From an uncultured Pelagibacteraceae bacterium (GTDB taxonomy: Bacteria > Pseudomonadota > Alphaproteobacteria > Pelagibacterales > Pelagibacteraceae), in contig CACKGK010000001.1 of NCBI GenBank assembly GCA_902599665.1, forward strand, positions 1-64,000: a DNA stretch of 64,000 nucleotides. The letters run 5' to 3'. The notes under the pieces were generated by a model. That model was not told the origin of the DNA. It worked only from the letters and a program-made list of their open reading frames with translations, and ran no database searches. This document shows, piece by piece, positions 33,436-43,376 of the stretch; position 1 is the stretch's first letter, and the number at the start of each line of letters is the position of its first letter. A program made the position numbers and the translations under genes.

Positions 33436-34284
33436 TTAATTAATTAACGATCTTTTAAAACACTCAATTGTATTTTTTAAAAGACATGCAATTGTCATTG
33501 GTCCAACGCCACCTGGAACTGGTGTTAAAGCTTTTGCAACTTTTGAAACTTCTTCAAAATTTACATCACCCACTATACCATTTTCTGTTTTATTAATTCC
33601 GACATCTATAACTATTGCATCTTTTTTTACCCAATTTCCCTTTATAAGTTCAGGAATTCCAACTGCTGCTACAATCACATCTGCCTCAAAGCACTCATGC
33701 TGAAGATCTTTAGTTTTTGAATGAGTAATCGTTACTGTACAATCTTCTTGAAGTAAAAGCTGCGCCATAGCTTTTCCATTTAGATTTGATCTACCAATCA
33801 TGACGGCTTTTTTTCCCGTTAGGTTAGGTTCAATTTTTTTTAATAAGTAATAACATCCAAGTGGTGTACAAGGAATTGACCCTTGATATCCAGACGATAG
33901 ATTACCCACATTCATTGGATGTAAACCATCTACATCCTTGTGTGGTGAAATAGTTTCAATAACATGTTGCTTGTTGATATGTTTGGGCAATGGCAATTGA
34001 ACTAAAATTCCTGAAACTGTTTCATCCTTATTAAGTTCCTCTATTTTATTTAAAACAGTTTTTTCATCTACTGTATCTGGATATTTTATAACTTCTGATT
34101 TCAGGCCAACTTGTTTTGCTGATTTTTCTTTATTTCTTACATAAATTTGGCTTGGAGCTAAGTCCCCAATTAAAATTACTGTAAGACCTGGAACTTTATT
34201 GTGTTTCTGTTTTAAAACCTCAACTTCTTGTTTTAGTTCTTCTCTTAGTTCAGCTGATTGTTTTTTTCCGTCAATTAAAATCAT
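33436..34284 (-). CDS. folD: Methylenetetrahydrofolate dehydrogenase/cyclohydrolase
   Basis: A 282-residue bifunctional enzyme interconverting methylene-, methenyl- and formyl-tetrahydrofolate. The catalytic region YVRNKEKSAKQVG, GILVQLPLP, DVDGLHPMNVG, the NADP site MIGRSNLNGKAMAQLL and the end PVPGGVGPMTI are all typical. It follows yggT by 4 bases and probably shares its transcript. Confidence 0.97.
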   Translation of the reverse strand: MILIDGKKQSAELREELKQEVEVLKQKHNKVPGLTVILIGDLAPSQIYVRNKEKSAKQVGLKSEVIKYPDTVDEKTVLNKIEELNKDETVSGILVQLPLPKHINKQHVIETISPHKDVDGLHPMNVGNLSSGYQGSIPCTPLGCYYLLKKIEPNLTGKKAVMIGRSNLNGKAMAQLLLQEDCTVTITHSKTKDLQHECFEADVIVAAVGIPELIKGNWVKKDAIVIDVGINKTENGIVGDVNFEEVSKVAKALTPVPGGVGPMTIACLLKNTIECFKRSLIN

Positions 34285-34288
34285 GATA

Positions 34289-34579
34289 TTAAAAAATTAG
34301 TGGTGCTATGTAGAGCTTCATACACATTTCTATAAACCATATCAACAAAAGAAGAATTATTGGCGATATATCAAAAGCACCAAGGCTAGGTAAAAAACCC
34401 CTGATTTTATTGAGAATTGGATCGGTGAGTTTATAGGTAAATTCTAAAATTGAATAAACAAATCTGTTCGATGTATTTAAGACATTAAAAGCTATTAACC
34501 AGCTAATAACAACGTTGGCTATCACAACATATGAATATAATTTCAAAAGTTGGAGAACTAAATAAAATATAGCTATCAT
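34289..34579 (-). CDS. YggT family membrane protein
   Basis: A 96-residue protein with two membrane segments flanking an amphipathic middle, with VVIANVVISWL, DPILNKIRGFLPSLGAFDISPIIL (in parts), the usual YggT pattern. YggT proteins have been tied to osmotic tolerance and envelope assembly. It overlaps the MscS-type channel gene by 4 bases, consistent with an osmotic role. Confidence 0.9.
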   Translation of the reverse strand: MIAIFYLVLQLLKLYSYVVIANVVISWLIAFNVLNTSNRFVYSILEFTYKLTDPILNKIRGFLPSLGAFDISPIILLLLIWFIEMCMKLYIAPLIF

Positions 34580-35661
34580 TTCTTTTCTACATAAACAGAT
34601 GTGCTTGGGAAAGCAAAAGAGGCTTTGTTACCCTCTACAATTTCTTTAATCTTAATTGCAAGTCTTTCCTTTACTAATAACATTTCGCTCCAACTATTTG
34701 TTTTTGTGTAACATCTCACATACATATCTATTGAGCTATCAGAAAATTTATCGACTCTTACAGATACTCCAACAGCTGTATCATAATCTTCTGAATGATT
34801 AATAAAATTCTCTATGTCATTTCTTATAGTTTTTAATTGTTCAACGGTAGAGTCATACTGAAGCGTTATCGTCCAACTAATTCTCCAATTTGTAATTTGA
34901 CTTTTATTAATTACAGCATTCTCTGCAAATTGAAAATTGGGGATAATAGCTAAAGATTTATCAAATTTTCTTATTACGGTTGATCTAAAACCTATTTTTT
35001 CTACTACACCCTCAATTATTCCCTCAACTTCAATCCAATCACCCATCTTAAATCTTTTCTCTACAAGAACTAAAATTCCTGAAATCAAATTTTTAAATAA
35101 ATCTTGCGCTCCTAATGCAACTGCAACACCAAATAAACCTAGTCCAGCTATTATCGGACCAATTTTTATTCCCCATAATTCTAAGACTGCTGCAGCACCT
35201 AAAATTAAAATTAAAATTTTAAGTGATTTAATGATCCAGCCGATTAATTCTTTAGTTAAAATTTTATCAAACCCACTGAGAATGTAAGAGATTGGCTCAA
35301 TTATTTGATGAATAATCCAAAAAAGTAGAATTGTAATTAAAGTTCTATTTACATTGTCTAAAAATAATCTGGTGTCTTCTGAAAAAGACATATAATAGCT
35401 CGCAAAAAATACCCCTAAAACAATTGGAAGAAATCTTGCTGGTCCCTCCATTGCCTTAACAAAAGTATCATCAAGTTTATTAGTGGTTCTTTTTGAAATT
35501 AGTTCTAATTTTCTTATTACTAATTTACTGATCAAGCCTCTAAAAACTAGGAATATAAAGAATATCCCTAGACCTATTAAGATCTCAACAAAGTTAACAC
35601 CCAATATCCCTTTTTCCCAAACTGATAGAAAAAGTCCTGTAAAATTATCAAAAACATCCAT
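34576..35661 (-). CDS. MscS-type mechanosensitive ion channel
   Basis: A 361-residue channel with about four N-terminal helices, then the pore helix region (GLGLFGVAVALGAQDLFKNLISGI), the beta domain (FKMGDWIEVEGIIEGVVEKIGFRST in pieces) and a C-terminal alpha/beta cap. It would release solutes on hypo-osmotic shock. It is preceded by hemD with a 2-base gap and followed by yggT. Confidence 0.92.
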   Translation of the reverse strand: MDVFDNFTGLFLSVWEKGILGVNFVEILIGLGIFFIFLVFRGLISKLVIRKLELISKRTTNKLDDTFVKAMEGPARFLPIVLGVFFASYYMSFSEDTRLFLDNVNRTLITILLFWIIHQIIEPISYILSGFDKILTKELIGWIIKSLKILILILGAAAVLELWGIKIGPIIAGLGLFGVAVALGAQDLFKNLISGILVLVEKRFKMGDWIEVEGIIEGVVEKIGFRSTVIRKFDKSLAIIPNFQFAENAVINKSQITNWRISWTITLQYDSTVEQLKTIRNDIENFINHSEDYDTAVGVSVRVDKFSDSSIDMYVRCYTKTNSWSEMLLVKERLAIKIKEIVEGNKASFAFPSTSVYVEKK

Positions 35662-35663
35662 GG

Positions 35664-36362
35664 CTAAATTTTATATAGCAAAAACTCTTCTTCACCAGGG
35701 TTAAATAGAAAAATTTTTTTCCACTTGATCTCATTTAAAATTGATGATGCTTTTTCACCCATACACATCAAATTCGTATCCATCCAACTATCTAAAAGGT
35801 CATATTTTTTAAGTAAATTTAATAAGCTCTTAGCACTATTTTCTGAGTAAACATAAATTATATCAGGAATTGACTTTTTTAGTTCTGTTCTGAATTCCTC
35901 TTTTATTTCTAAAGTTGAAGAAACTGTATAATTAATCAATCTTTTTAAAGAATAACCCTCTGAAATAAGATCTTTATCTAACCTACTGGAAACTACTTCT
36001 CCACTTACATAAAGAAGTGATCCATTTTTTGAGTCAAAGTTTTGTAATATTAATTCTTTTAAATTATTTACATTTCCTTCTGCAGAAATAATATTTTGAA
36101 AACCGTTTAACTTTGCAACTTTTTCTGTTGCGGAACCAACGCAATAACATTCAATTCTCTTATCAACTTTAGTTAAATCTAAATTCTTTATTGCATTAGA
36201 ACTTGTAAATATTACTCCCTTAAATTCGCTGTAGTCGGGTTTATCATATTTAATTGGTTCAACTTTTATTACAGGTAAATGAGAAACTTTATGCCCCAGA
36301 GAAGTAAATCTTAAAATTAATTCTTTACTATCTTCTAGCGGCCTTGTTAATAAAATATGCAT
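35664..36362 (-). CDS. hemD: Uroporphyrinogen-III synthase
   Basis: A 232-residue enzyme closing hydroxymethylbilane to uroporphyrinogen III. The start ILLTRPLEDSKEL, FTSSNAIKN, CVGSATEKVAKLNGF and VYSENSAKSLLNLL support HemD, a poorly conserved family. The position one base after hemC on the same strand strengthens the call. Confidence 0.92.
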   Translation of the reverse strand: MHILLTRPLEDSKELILRFTSLGHKVSHLPVIKVEPIKYDKPDYSEFKGVIFTSSNAIKNLDLTKVDKRIECYCVGSATEKVAKLNGFQNIISAEGNVNNLKELILQNFDSKNGSLLYVSGEVVSSRLDKDLISEGYSLKRLINYTVSSTLEIKEEFRTELKKSIPDIIYVYSENSAKSLLNLLKKYDLLDSWMDTNLMCMGEKASSILNEIKWKKIFLFNPGEEEFLLYKI

Positions 36363-36363
36363 C

Positions 36364-37275
36364 CTACCTTTTGTATGATCCTTTTGACTCTAATTTTAAT
36401 TTTTCTCCAATCTTAATACTTAGATCATTAATCATTTTTTCATTTTCACTTTCATCAACATAAAATCTCTGCTTACCATCAACTGAGAAAAGTTCTGCCT
36501 TAATATTTACAATATCTTTGGTAATTTTTGCATAGACACCTACTGCTGTATCGCAATCACCCTCAAGAATTTTTAAAACATTTCTCTCAGCATTTGCGAT
36601 TACTCTCGACTGATTGTCATTAATTTTTTCCAATATATTTATTACTTCTTTATCATCTTCTCTACATTGTATTGCAATAATTCCTTGTCCAGCACATGGT
36701 ATTAGTTCCTCTGTATCAAATTCCTGTGTTATTTTATTTGCCAGTCCCAAAGCTTCTATGCCAGCCTTGGAAAGTAAAATGGCATCGTAATCTCCATTCT
36801 CTAACTTATTGATCCTAGTATCCACATTGCCTCTTATTAATTTATAATTTAAATCTGATCTAATACTCTGGAGTTGGTATTCTCTTCTATACGAAGAGGT
36901 TCCAATAGTTGAATTTGGTTTAAGATCCTGGAACTTGATATTGTTATTGCTAATAAATATTTCATTAGGAGAATTTCTTTTTAAATAAAAATTTGTTATC
37001 AAACCCTCAGTTTCGATTGATGGCATATCTTTTAAAGCATGAACTGCAATATCTATTTTATGATTAATTAATTCTGTTTCAATTTTTTTTGAAAATAAGC
37101 CTTTCCCTCCAATATTTGACAACCTATCCTTTTGGTTTTCATCTCCACTGGTGACAATTTTTTTTATTTCTATATCAGTTGATGAAACATTTTTAAGAAA
37201 CTTCATCACTTTTTCTGTATAAATTAGAGCTAACTTACTTCCTCGAGAACCGACAATAAATTTATCTCTTTTCAT
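36364..37275 (-). CDS. hemC: Porphobilinogen deaminase
   Basis: A 303-residue enzyme polymerising porphobilinogen into hydroxymethylbilane. VGSRGSKLALIYTEKV, GGKGLFSKKIE, AVHALKDMPS, IGTSSYRRE and LIRGNVDTRI are signature segments; the dipyrromethane cofactor cysteine is in LEGDCDTAVG. It starts a hemC-hemD unit divergent from tsaD. Confidence 0.97.
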   Translation of the reverse strand: MKRDKFIVGSRGSKLALIYTEKVMKFLKNVSSTDIEIKKIVTSGDENQKDRLSNIGGKGLFSKKIETELINHKIDIAVHALKDMPSIETEGLITNFYLKRNSPNEIFISNNNIKFQDLKPNSTIGTSSYRREYQLQSIRSDLNYKLIRGNVDTRINKLENGDYDAILLSKAGIEALGLANKITQEFDTEELIPCAGQGIIAIQCREDDKEVINILEKINDNQSRVIANAERNVLKILEGDCDTAVGVYAKITKDIVNIKAELFSVDGKQRFYVDESENEKMINDLSIKIGEKLKLESKGSYKR

Positions 37276-37329
37276 AATTCTTATTTTTATTACATTTTTA
37301 TAGTTTAATTGTATTAATTATAAATATTT

Positions 37330-38403
37330 ATGAATGAAAAAAAAATAATCCTTGGAATTGAGACAAGTTGCGACGAAACTGCAGTATCGATAATAGAAGA
37401 GAATAAAAGTGGTAAGATAAGAATATTATCAAATGTAGTTTCAAGTCAATTTAATATTCATAAAGAATTTGGAGGAGTAGTACCTGAACTTGCAGCACGA
37501 TCTCATGTTGAAAAAATTGATTTAATTGCAAAAAAAGCAATTAATGAAAGTGGTTTGAATTTAAATGATGTTTCTGCAATTGCTTCAACATCTGGTCCAG
37601 GCTTAATTGTTTGCCTTACTGTTGGTTTAAATTTTGGCAAAGCGTTATCTGCAAGCCTAAATATACCTTTTATTGGTGTAAACCATCTTGAAGGACACGC
37701 GTTAAGTCCAAAACTTAACACAAACTTAGATTTTCCATATTTATTATTATTAATTTCCGGAGGGCATACACAATATCTTAGTGTGAATGGACTTGGAAAA
37801 TATAAAAGATTAGGAACAACAATTGATGATGCTTTAGGAGAAGCATTTGACAAAACAGCAAAACTTTTAGGTATTGAATTTCCAGGAGGACCAAAGTTAG
37901 AAAGCTTTGCAAAACTAGGAGATGCAAATAAATTTAAACTTCCTAAACCAATTATAAATAAAGGAGGATGTAATTTATCATTTGCAGGTCTTAAAACTGC
38001 GATTTTAAGGATATCAAGCTCTATAAAATCTAAACAAGATAAATATAATCTTGCAGCATCTTTTCAAAAAACAATTGAAGAAATTTTAGAAGTAAAAACA
38101 CAAATAGCGTTTGATGAATTTAAAAAGATTAGGATACAGAAAAATAATATTTTTGTAATAGCTGGAGGTGTTGCTGCTAACAAAGGTATTAGAAAAAAAT
38201 TAATAAAAGTATGTAAAAAGAATGATTTTAGACCAATTTTCCCTGAACCTAAATTATGTGGAGATAATGCAGCCATGATAGCACTTGTTGGTCTTGAAAA
38301 GTATAAAATCAAAAAATTTGATAATTTAGACCTTCCTGCAAGCCCAAGGCTACCACTTGACGATAAAGCAAAATTTTTAAAAGGAGCAGGAGTTAGATTA
38401 TAA
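37330..38403 (+). CDS. tsaD: tRNA threonylcarbamoyltransferase TsaD
   Basis: A 357-residue ASKHA-fold protein that, with TsaB and TsaE, installs threonylcarbamoyl on A37 of ANN-reading tRNAs. LGIETSCDETAVSI, GVVPELAARSHVEK, ASTSGPGL, the metal-binding NHLEGHALSP, LLISGGHTQ and GGVAANKGIR are all present. It is followed immediately by a small basic ORF. Confidence 0.97.
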   Translation: MNEKKIILGIETSCDETAVSIIEENKSGKIRILSNVVSSQFNIHKEFGGVVPELAARSHVEKIDLIAKKAINESGLNLNDVSAIASTSGPGLIVCLTVGLNFGKALSASLNIPFIGVNHLEGHALSPKLNTNLDFPYLLLLISGGHTQYLSVNGLGKYKRLGTTIDDALGEAFDKTAKLLGIEFPGGPKLESFAKLGDANKFKLPKPIINKGGCNLSFAGLKTAILRISSSIKSKQDKYNLAASFQKTIEEILEVKTQIAFDEFKKIRIQKNNIFVIAGGVAANKGIRKKLIKVCKKNDFRPIFPEPKLCGDNAAMIALVGLEKYKIKKFDNLDLPASPRLPLDDKAKFLKGAGVRL

Positions 38404-38532
38404 GTGTCAAAAAGATATAGCGGTAAATCATTTAAGGATGCTAGTGTAATGAAACAGGCTAAACTTTCGTTAAAAGAAAAAAGAAAAAAGAAAAAAGAGA
38501 AAAAGAAAAAAAATATAATTAAAAAAATATAA
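38404..38532 (+). CDS. Small basic protein of 42 residues
   Basis: A GTG directly following the tsaD stop opens a frame MSKRYSGKSFKDASVMKQAK, then LSLKEKRKKKKEKK and a short hydrophobic end. The first 25 residues are varied and look coding; the rest is a lysine-rich tract that AT-rich DNA could also give. The abutting position suggests translation coupled to tsaD. A strongly basic short protein might bind RNA or ribosomes. I do not recognise a family. Confidence 0.5.
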   Translation: MSKRYSGKSFKDASVMKQAKLSLKEKRKKKKEKKKKNIIKKI

Positions 38533-38535
38533 ATT

Positions 38536-39876
38536 TTAAAGTGGTAAAGACCTTCTTATTGATCTTGCTAAGTAATAAATAGACTTATATCTACCTAACT
38601 TTGCTCTTATAAAAGCTTCGGACTTTATTTTTAAGAAATCTATCCAAAAATTTGAAGATTTTAACTTGTAGTAATCAAAATATTTATCAAGTTCTTTTTT
38701 CGAGTAAACATTAGCATTATCTCCATATTTAGCTACATATGGAGTAAAGTCAGGATAAAGGCTTGGGACATTTATAAGTTTAGTTTTCATAAAATTTCCT
38801 ATCAGTAAATCATCAAAAATTTTGTTATTTATCGCGTAAATTAAAGAATTTCTTGGTGTTTTAAACTGAATTCCAGCTTTGTTGTCTGACAATTTTATAT
38901 TAAATTCTTTTTTGCCTATTACGAAGTTAATAAACCCAAATTTTTGTTTTAAATGATAAAACTTAGAAAAATAATCTTTTAAAATAATCTTATCCTCCTC
39001 TTCAAGCTGATCAGACCAGTTATCTCCATAAAAATCAGAAGTTTTAATCTCGTCTAAATTTTCTTCAGGATTTATTTTTTCATAATCATTATTTAATGTG
39101 TTCCATTTTATAAAAGCTGGTAACATTTCTCCATATCTATTACTAAATTTTTCATAATGTAATTCTAAAGGAGTAATAAATTTATTCATTTTTAATGAGT
39201 CATTACGAACATACTTGTGCATAGAGGAAAAGGGTAAAACAAAATTGCATCCCCATTTCTTTAAGTTATAAGAATATGTTTCACCACAAGGTTTTTTTTC
39301 AGCTGCAAGAGGTAAAATAAATTTATCATGATGATCATAAAAATTTATCATATCGGCATCACCCCAACTTATTAGCCTTAATAAAAATCTATTTTGATAG
39401 TTTTTTATAATATTTTTTATTTCTGAAGACCAACCTAATGCTTGCCCATCGTTTAAATTAAGTATTATATCTTTTTTTAACACTTCAACTAATAAACTAG
39501 AGTCCTGGTTCCAGTCTGAAAAACTTTTTATCCTAATATTTTTTGATATCTCAAACCAACTATTACTTTTAAGTTCTATGCAGTGATATTCTTTCGATAA
39601 ATCATTTAATATTCTTTTATTAAAATGATCTGCTAATAAAATAGTCTTACCTTTAAACAAACTAAAAGAATCGGGGTCTATATGATCGGGGTGACCATGA
39701 GATAGCCATATAAATTTACATTTTTTAATATTATTTAATTGTTCATTAGGAATATGATATTTGTGACCCCAGCTACCAAAATAAGGATTTCCAAATACCC
39801 AAGGATCAGTTGTCATAATTGGCTCATCATCAAACAAGGTTAATGTGGCATTCCCAATTGTCTCAAAACCAATCAT
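38536..39876 (-). CDS. Large metallo-beta-lactamase-fold protein
   Basis: A 446-residue protein. The N-terminal 220 residues carry the MBL fold: MIGFETIGNATLTL, TDPWVFG and WLSHGHPDHIDPDSF (zinc ligands). The C-terminal half (after FSSMHKYVRNDS) is not a family I recognise, with SCP2-like length and Lys/Asn-rich. The overall layout recalls the hydrolase-like part of CMP-N-acetylneuraminate hydroxylases without a Rieske domain. Substrate unknown. It converges on the tsaD-basic protein unit, with 3 bases between. Confidence 0.7.
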   Translation of the reverse strand: MIGFETIGNATLTLFDDEPIMTTDPWVFGNPYFGSWGHKYHIPNEQLNNIKKCKFIWLSHGHPDHIDPDSFSLFKGKTILLADHFNKRILNDLSKEYHCIELKSNSWFEISKNIRIKSFSDWNQDSSLLVEVLKKDIILNLNDGQALGWSSEIKNIIKNYQNRFLLRLISWGDADMINFYDHHDKFILPLAAEKKPCGETYSYNLKKWGCNFVLPFSSMHKYVRNDSLKMNKFITPLELHYEKFSNRYGEMLPAFIKWNTLNNDYEKINPEENLDEIKTSDFYGDNWSDQLEEEDKIILKDYFSKFYHLKQKFGFINFVIGKKEFNIKLSDNKAGIQFKTPRNSLIYAINNKIFDDLLIGNFMKTKLINVPSLYPDFTPYVAKYGDNANVYSKKELDKYFDYYKLKSSNFWIDFLKIKSEAFIRAKLGRYKSIYYLARSIRRSLPL

Positions 39877-39953
39877 AAATATATTTTTTGATTTATTAAT
39901 TAAAAGTTATTATAAAATTTATTTATATAGTATTAATCCAAAGTTTACAAAAA

Positions 39954-40388
39954 ATGCAATATTGGTTAATGAAATCAGAGCCAGATGTGTGGTCAATTGA
40001 TCAACAAATCAAAGCTGGAGAAAAAGGAGCCGACTGGGATGGTGTAAGAAATTACCAAGCAGCAAGTAACTTAAAAAAAATGGAAAAGGGAGATCTTTGT
40101 TTTTTTTATCATTCTAACATTGGAAAAGAGATAGTTGGTATAGTCGAAGTTATTAAAACAGCATTCACTGATCCAACTGATAAGGAAAAAAGGTTTGTTG
40201 CAGTTAAAGTTAGATTTAAAAGTAAACTTCAAAATCCTGTCACACTTGAAAATATCAAAAAAACTAAGGCTTTGGAGAACTTATCTCTAATTAGACAAAG
40301 TAGACTGTCTGTTATGCCTATTGATACTAAAAGCTGGAAAATAATTTTGAAGATGGGTAGAATTGATCAAAAAAAAATTCATGCCTAA
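39954..40388 (+). CDS. EVE-domain protein (ThyN1-like)
   Basis: A 144-residue protein that is all EVE domain: [42 protein letters not shown] and GIVEVIK. This PUA-like fold reads modified bases in nucleic acids. It overlaps the acetyl-CoA synthetase gene by 8 bases. Confidence 0.92.
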   Translation: MQYWLMKSEPDVWSIDQQIKAGEKGADWDGVRNYQAASNLKKMEKGDLCFFYHSNIGKEIVGIVEVIKTAFTDPTDKEKRFVAVKVRFKSKLQNPVTLENIKKTKALENLSLIRQSRLSVMPIDTKSWKIILKMGRIDQKKIHA

Positions 40389-42366
40389 GAAAAAAAAAGT
40401 TAAAAAAAAAGTAATCTCTAAAAAACCTAAAGAGATAATTTATAAAACTAAGAAAGAATGGATAAGTAAAGCTACCGTTAATAAATCTCAATATACAAAA
40501 AAATATAACGAATCTATTAAAGACAACGATGGATTTTGGAAAAAAGAGGGAAAAAGAATTAATTGGATTAAACCTTATAAAAAAATTAAAGACGTAAAAT
40601 ATAGTAAAGATGATGTTCATATCAAATGGTTCTATGATGGTACTTTGAATGCTTCAGCGAATTGTATTGATAGACATCTTAAAAAGAACAGTCAAAAAAC
40701 TGCAATTATATGGGTAGGAGACGATCCTAAAGTTCAAAAAAAAATTACATATAAAGAACTTCATAAAGAAGTTTCAAAAGCAGCAAATGGATTGAAAAAT
40801 TTGGGAGTTCAAAAAGGTGATAGAGTAACAATTTATCTTACCATGATACCAGAACTTGCCTACACAATGCTTGCATGTGCTAGAATAGGTGCAGTTCACT
40901 CAATAATATTTGGAGGTTTTTCACCAGATAGTATTTCAGGTAGAATTAATGATTGTGAATCTGATTATGTGATAACTGCAGATGAAGGCGTAAGAGGTGG
41001 CAAAACAATTCCTTTAAAATCTATTACAGATGAAGCTTTACAGAGCTGTCCTAACGTTAAGAAATGTGTTGTTGTAAAGAGAACAGGTACCAAAAAGATT
41101 GATTGGTATAATGATCGTGATGTTTGGTATCACAATATGACAAGTAAAGTTTCAACAAAATGTGAGCCTGAGGAAATGAGTGCTGAGGATCCATTATTTA
41201 TTCTTTACACATCTGGTTCAACTGGGAAACCTAAAGGTGTGCTACATACAACTGGTGGATATATGGTTTATGCATCAATGACTCACCAATATATTTTCAA
41301 TTATAAACCTAAAGATATTTACTGGTGCACAGCAGATATAGGCTGGGTTACAGGACATAGTTATATTATTTACGGTCCACTTGCTAACGGTGCAACTACA
41401 ATCATGTTTGAAGGAATACCTACTTATCCTGACACATCTAGGTGGTGGCAAATAGTTGATAAATATAAAGTAAATATTTTCTACACAGCTCCAACAGCAA
41501 TCAGAGCTTTAATGAGAGAAGGTGATAAACCTGTAAAGAAAACATCTAGAAAAACTTTAAAACTTTTAGGTACTGTTGGTGAACCAATTAACCCTGAAGC
41601 TTGGGAGTGGTATTATAAAACTGTTGGTGATAGTAGATGCCCAATCGTTGATACTTGGTGGCAAACAGAAACAGGCGGAATTTTGATCAGTCCTCAAACT
41701 GGAGCAATAGATTTAAAACCTGGTTCTGCAACAAAACCATTTTATGGAATTAAACCAGAGATACTTGATAAAGATGGCAAGGTTTTAAGAGGAGAAGCAC
41801 AAGGTAGACTTTGTATTTCACAATCATGGCCTGGACAAATGAGAAGTGTTTATGGTAACCATCAAAGATTTATAGATACCTATTTTTCACAGTTTGATGG
41901 AAAGTATTTTACGGGTGATGGCTGCAGAAGAGATAAGGATGGATATTATTGGATTACAGGAAGAGTAGATGATGTAATTATTGTTTCTGGACATAATTTA
42001 GGTACTGCAGAAATTGAAAGTGCGTTTGTAGCTCATCCAAAAGTGGCGGAAGCAGCAGTAGTTGGATATCCACATGACATAAAAGGAAATGGGCTTTACT
42101 GTTATGTAACTTTAAATGCTGGAGAAAAAAGTACTCTTGATTTAGAGAGAGACCTAAAACTTTGGGTTAGGAAACAAATAGGTCCAATAGCGACTCCAGA
42201 CTTAATTCAATTTGCTCCAGGACTTCCAAAAACGAGATCTGGCAAAATTATGAGAAGAATACTAAGAAAAATAGCTGCAAATGAACATGGTCAACTAGGA
42301 GACACAACTACTTTAGCTGATCCATCGGTTGTTGAAAGTTTGGTTGATAACAGAAAAAATATTTAG
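40381..42366 (+). CDS. acsA: Acetyl-CoA synthetase
   Basis: A 661-residue AMP-forming ligase that activates acetate. [20 protein letters not shown] opens the family N domain; [19 protein letters not shown] is the phosphate loop, with WWQTETGG and [20 protein letters not shown] following, and the acylatable lysine in [15 protein letters not shown] chose the ATG at 40381 (8-base overlap with the EVE gene, a spacing repeated in this genome) over 40363. A lysine-rich extension of about 25 residues precedes the normal start. It supplies acetyl-CoA from acetate imported by the symporter downstream. Confidence 0.95.
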   Translation: MPKKKKVKKKVISKKPKEIIYKTKKEWISKATVNKSQYTKKYNESIKDNDGFWKKEGKRINWIKPYKKIKDVKYSKDDVHIKWFYDGTLNASANCIDRHLKKNSQKTAIIWVGDDPKVQKKITYKELHKEVSKAANGLKNLGVQKGDRVTIYLTMIPELAYTMLACARIGAVHSIIFGGFSPDSISGRINDCESDYVITADEGVRGGKTIPLKSITDEALQSCPNVKKCVVVKRTGTKKIDWYNDRDVWYHNMTSKVSTKCEPEEMSAEDPLFILYTSGSTGKPKGVLHTTGGYMVYASMTHQYIFNYKPKDIYWCTADIGWVTGHSYIIYGPLANGATTIMFEGIPTYPDTSRWWQIVDKYKVNIFYTAPTAIRALMREGDKPVKKTSRKTLKLLGTVGEPINPEAWEWYYKTVGDSRCPIVDTWWQTETGGILISPQTGAIDLKPGSATKPFYGIKPEILDKDGKVLRGEAQGRLCISQSWPGQMRSVYGNHQRFIDTYFSQFDGKYFTGDGCRRDKDGYYWITGRVDDVIIVSGHNLGTAEIESAFVAHPKVAEAAVVGYPHDIKGNGLYCYVTLNAGEKSTLDLERDLKLWVRKQIGPIATPDLIQFAPGLPKTRSGKIMRRILRKIAANEHGQLGDTTTLADPSVVESLVDNRKNI

Positions 42367-42989
42367 ATCTTTATTAATTTCGAAAACTCTTCCTTGATAT
42401 TATCCCATTTTAAAATCATCGAGTTAAGAACTATTTTTCTATCCAAAGTCTTTAATTCATTTGCAACGGGAGCCCAATTATATAAAGCTAAAGCACTTTC
42501 ATTGAATGGCCAAGATTTATAATAATCCTCCCATTTTATTTGATCTAATCTTTTCTGAAAACTTAACCTTGCTTCATCAACAATTTCTTTTGGCATACCA
42601 TTCTCTATTTCCTTATCAAGAATACTATTATAAATTTCAGCAGCTTTATTTGTTTCTTCGTAGTTAAAGAAAACATTTAAATAAGATATTGTATAAAAAG
42701 ATAAATCTTGAAGAGAGATCGCGTAAATATTCCATTTTGCAGTATTAATTGATTTTAAAAACTTCTCATCGTCAAAATGAAGAACCCATTTCGTACCCAT
42801 TCTTGTTTTCAAGTAATTATATAAAGTAACTTGTGATACCCATGCAGATTTTTGCTGAATAAATTCTTTTAAATCCTCAATATTTCTAATTTTTTTCTTT
42901 GGTAGAATGCCTTTGAACATTGCTACTAAATAAACTTTAAAGTCTTGAAGTTTGATATCCTTCAGATTGAATCTGTATTTAAGGGCCAT
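42363..42989 (-). CDS. Conserved hypothetical protein
   Basis: A 208-residue soluble, mainly helical protein I do not recognise. It has no signal peptide or membrane segment. Aromatic and charged residues are well spread ([40 protein letters not shown]), which argues for a real globular protein. It overlaps the acsA stop by 4 bases on the opposite strand and lies divergent from the symporter pair. A link with acetate metabolism can only be guessed from position. Confidence 0.75.
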   Translation of the reverse strand: MALKYRFNLKDIKLQDFKVYLVAMFKGILPKKKIRNIEDLKEFIQQKSAWVSQVTLYNYLKTRMGTKWVLHFDDEKFLKSINTAKWNIYAISLQDLSFYTISYLNVFFNYEETNKAAEIYNSILDKEIENGMPKEIVDEARLSFQKRLDQIKWEDYYKSWPFNESALALYNWAPVANELKTLDRKIVLNSMILKWDNIKEEFSKLIKI

Positions 42990-43011
42990 TAATATAACTA
43001 ATATTTTGATG

Positions 43012-43017
43012 TATAAT
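43012..43017 (+). promoter_or_regulatory. Possible -10 box for the symporter operon
   Basis: A perfect TATAAT in the 120-base spacer before the DUF4212 gene; a TTAATA at 42989-42994, 17 bases upstream, would be a poor -35. The leader would be about 85 bases and includes a 6-base hairpin (43076-43081/43088-43093) ending just before the AGGGAG ribosome-binding site (43096-43101). Confidence 0.4.
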
Positions 43018-43109
43018 GTAAAAATGCCACAATATCGAGTGTTTTTAGGGGTTTAAATAAATTTGATTATCAGTAAGGTTATTTCTTTAACCTATAGGGA
43101 GAGAAAAAA

Positions 43110-43376
43110 ATGTCAAAACAAGAACAACACTGGGAAAAAACCAGGAATTTGCTCTTTATTACATTAGCAATTTGGTTTGTTTTCTCAATTGGCATCTTTC
43201 TTTTCGGAGCCGAGATGCAAGAATCTAACATTAGACCATTTGGATATCCTTTAACGTATTGGTTTACATGTCAAGGATCTCTTGCAATCTTCGTAATTCT
43301 AATTTTCTGGTTTGCAGGTCGACAAGAGAAAATTGATGACGAATTCGGATTTACTGAAAGAGAGGGTGATCAATGA
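43110..43376 (+). CDS. DUF4212 small subunit of sodium/solute symporter
   Basis: An 88-residue protein with two membrane helices. HWEKTRNLLFITLAIWFVFS and the FGYPLTYWFTCQGSLAIFV region are typical of DUF4212 proteins that always precede VC_2705-type acetate symporters. It has a strong AGGGAGAG ribosome-binding site, and its stop overlaps the symporter start by 4 bases. Confidence 0.93.
   Translation: MSKQEQHWEKTRNLLFITLAIWFVFSIGIFLFGAEMQESNIRPFGYPLTYWFTCQGSLAIFVILIFWFAGRQEKIDDEFGFTEREGDQ

Noticed and set aside
34937..35287. 116-codon ORF antisense to mscS
   Set aside because: Overlaps the conserved pore and beta domains of MscS and has a shadow-type composition.
37503..37853. 116-codon ORF antisense to tsaD
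   Set aside because: Lies over invariant TsaD motifs; chance opening in AT-rich DNA.
40327..40620. 97-codon ORF antisense to the EVE/acsA junction
   Set aside because: Phe-rich translation of the complement of lysine codons.
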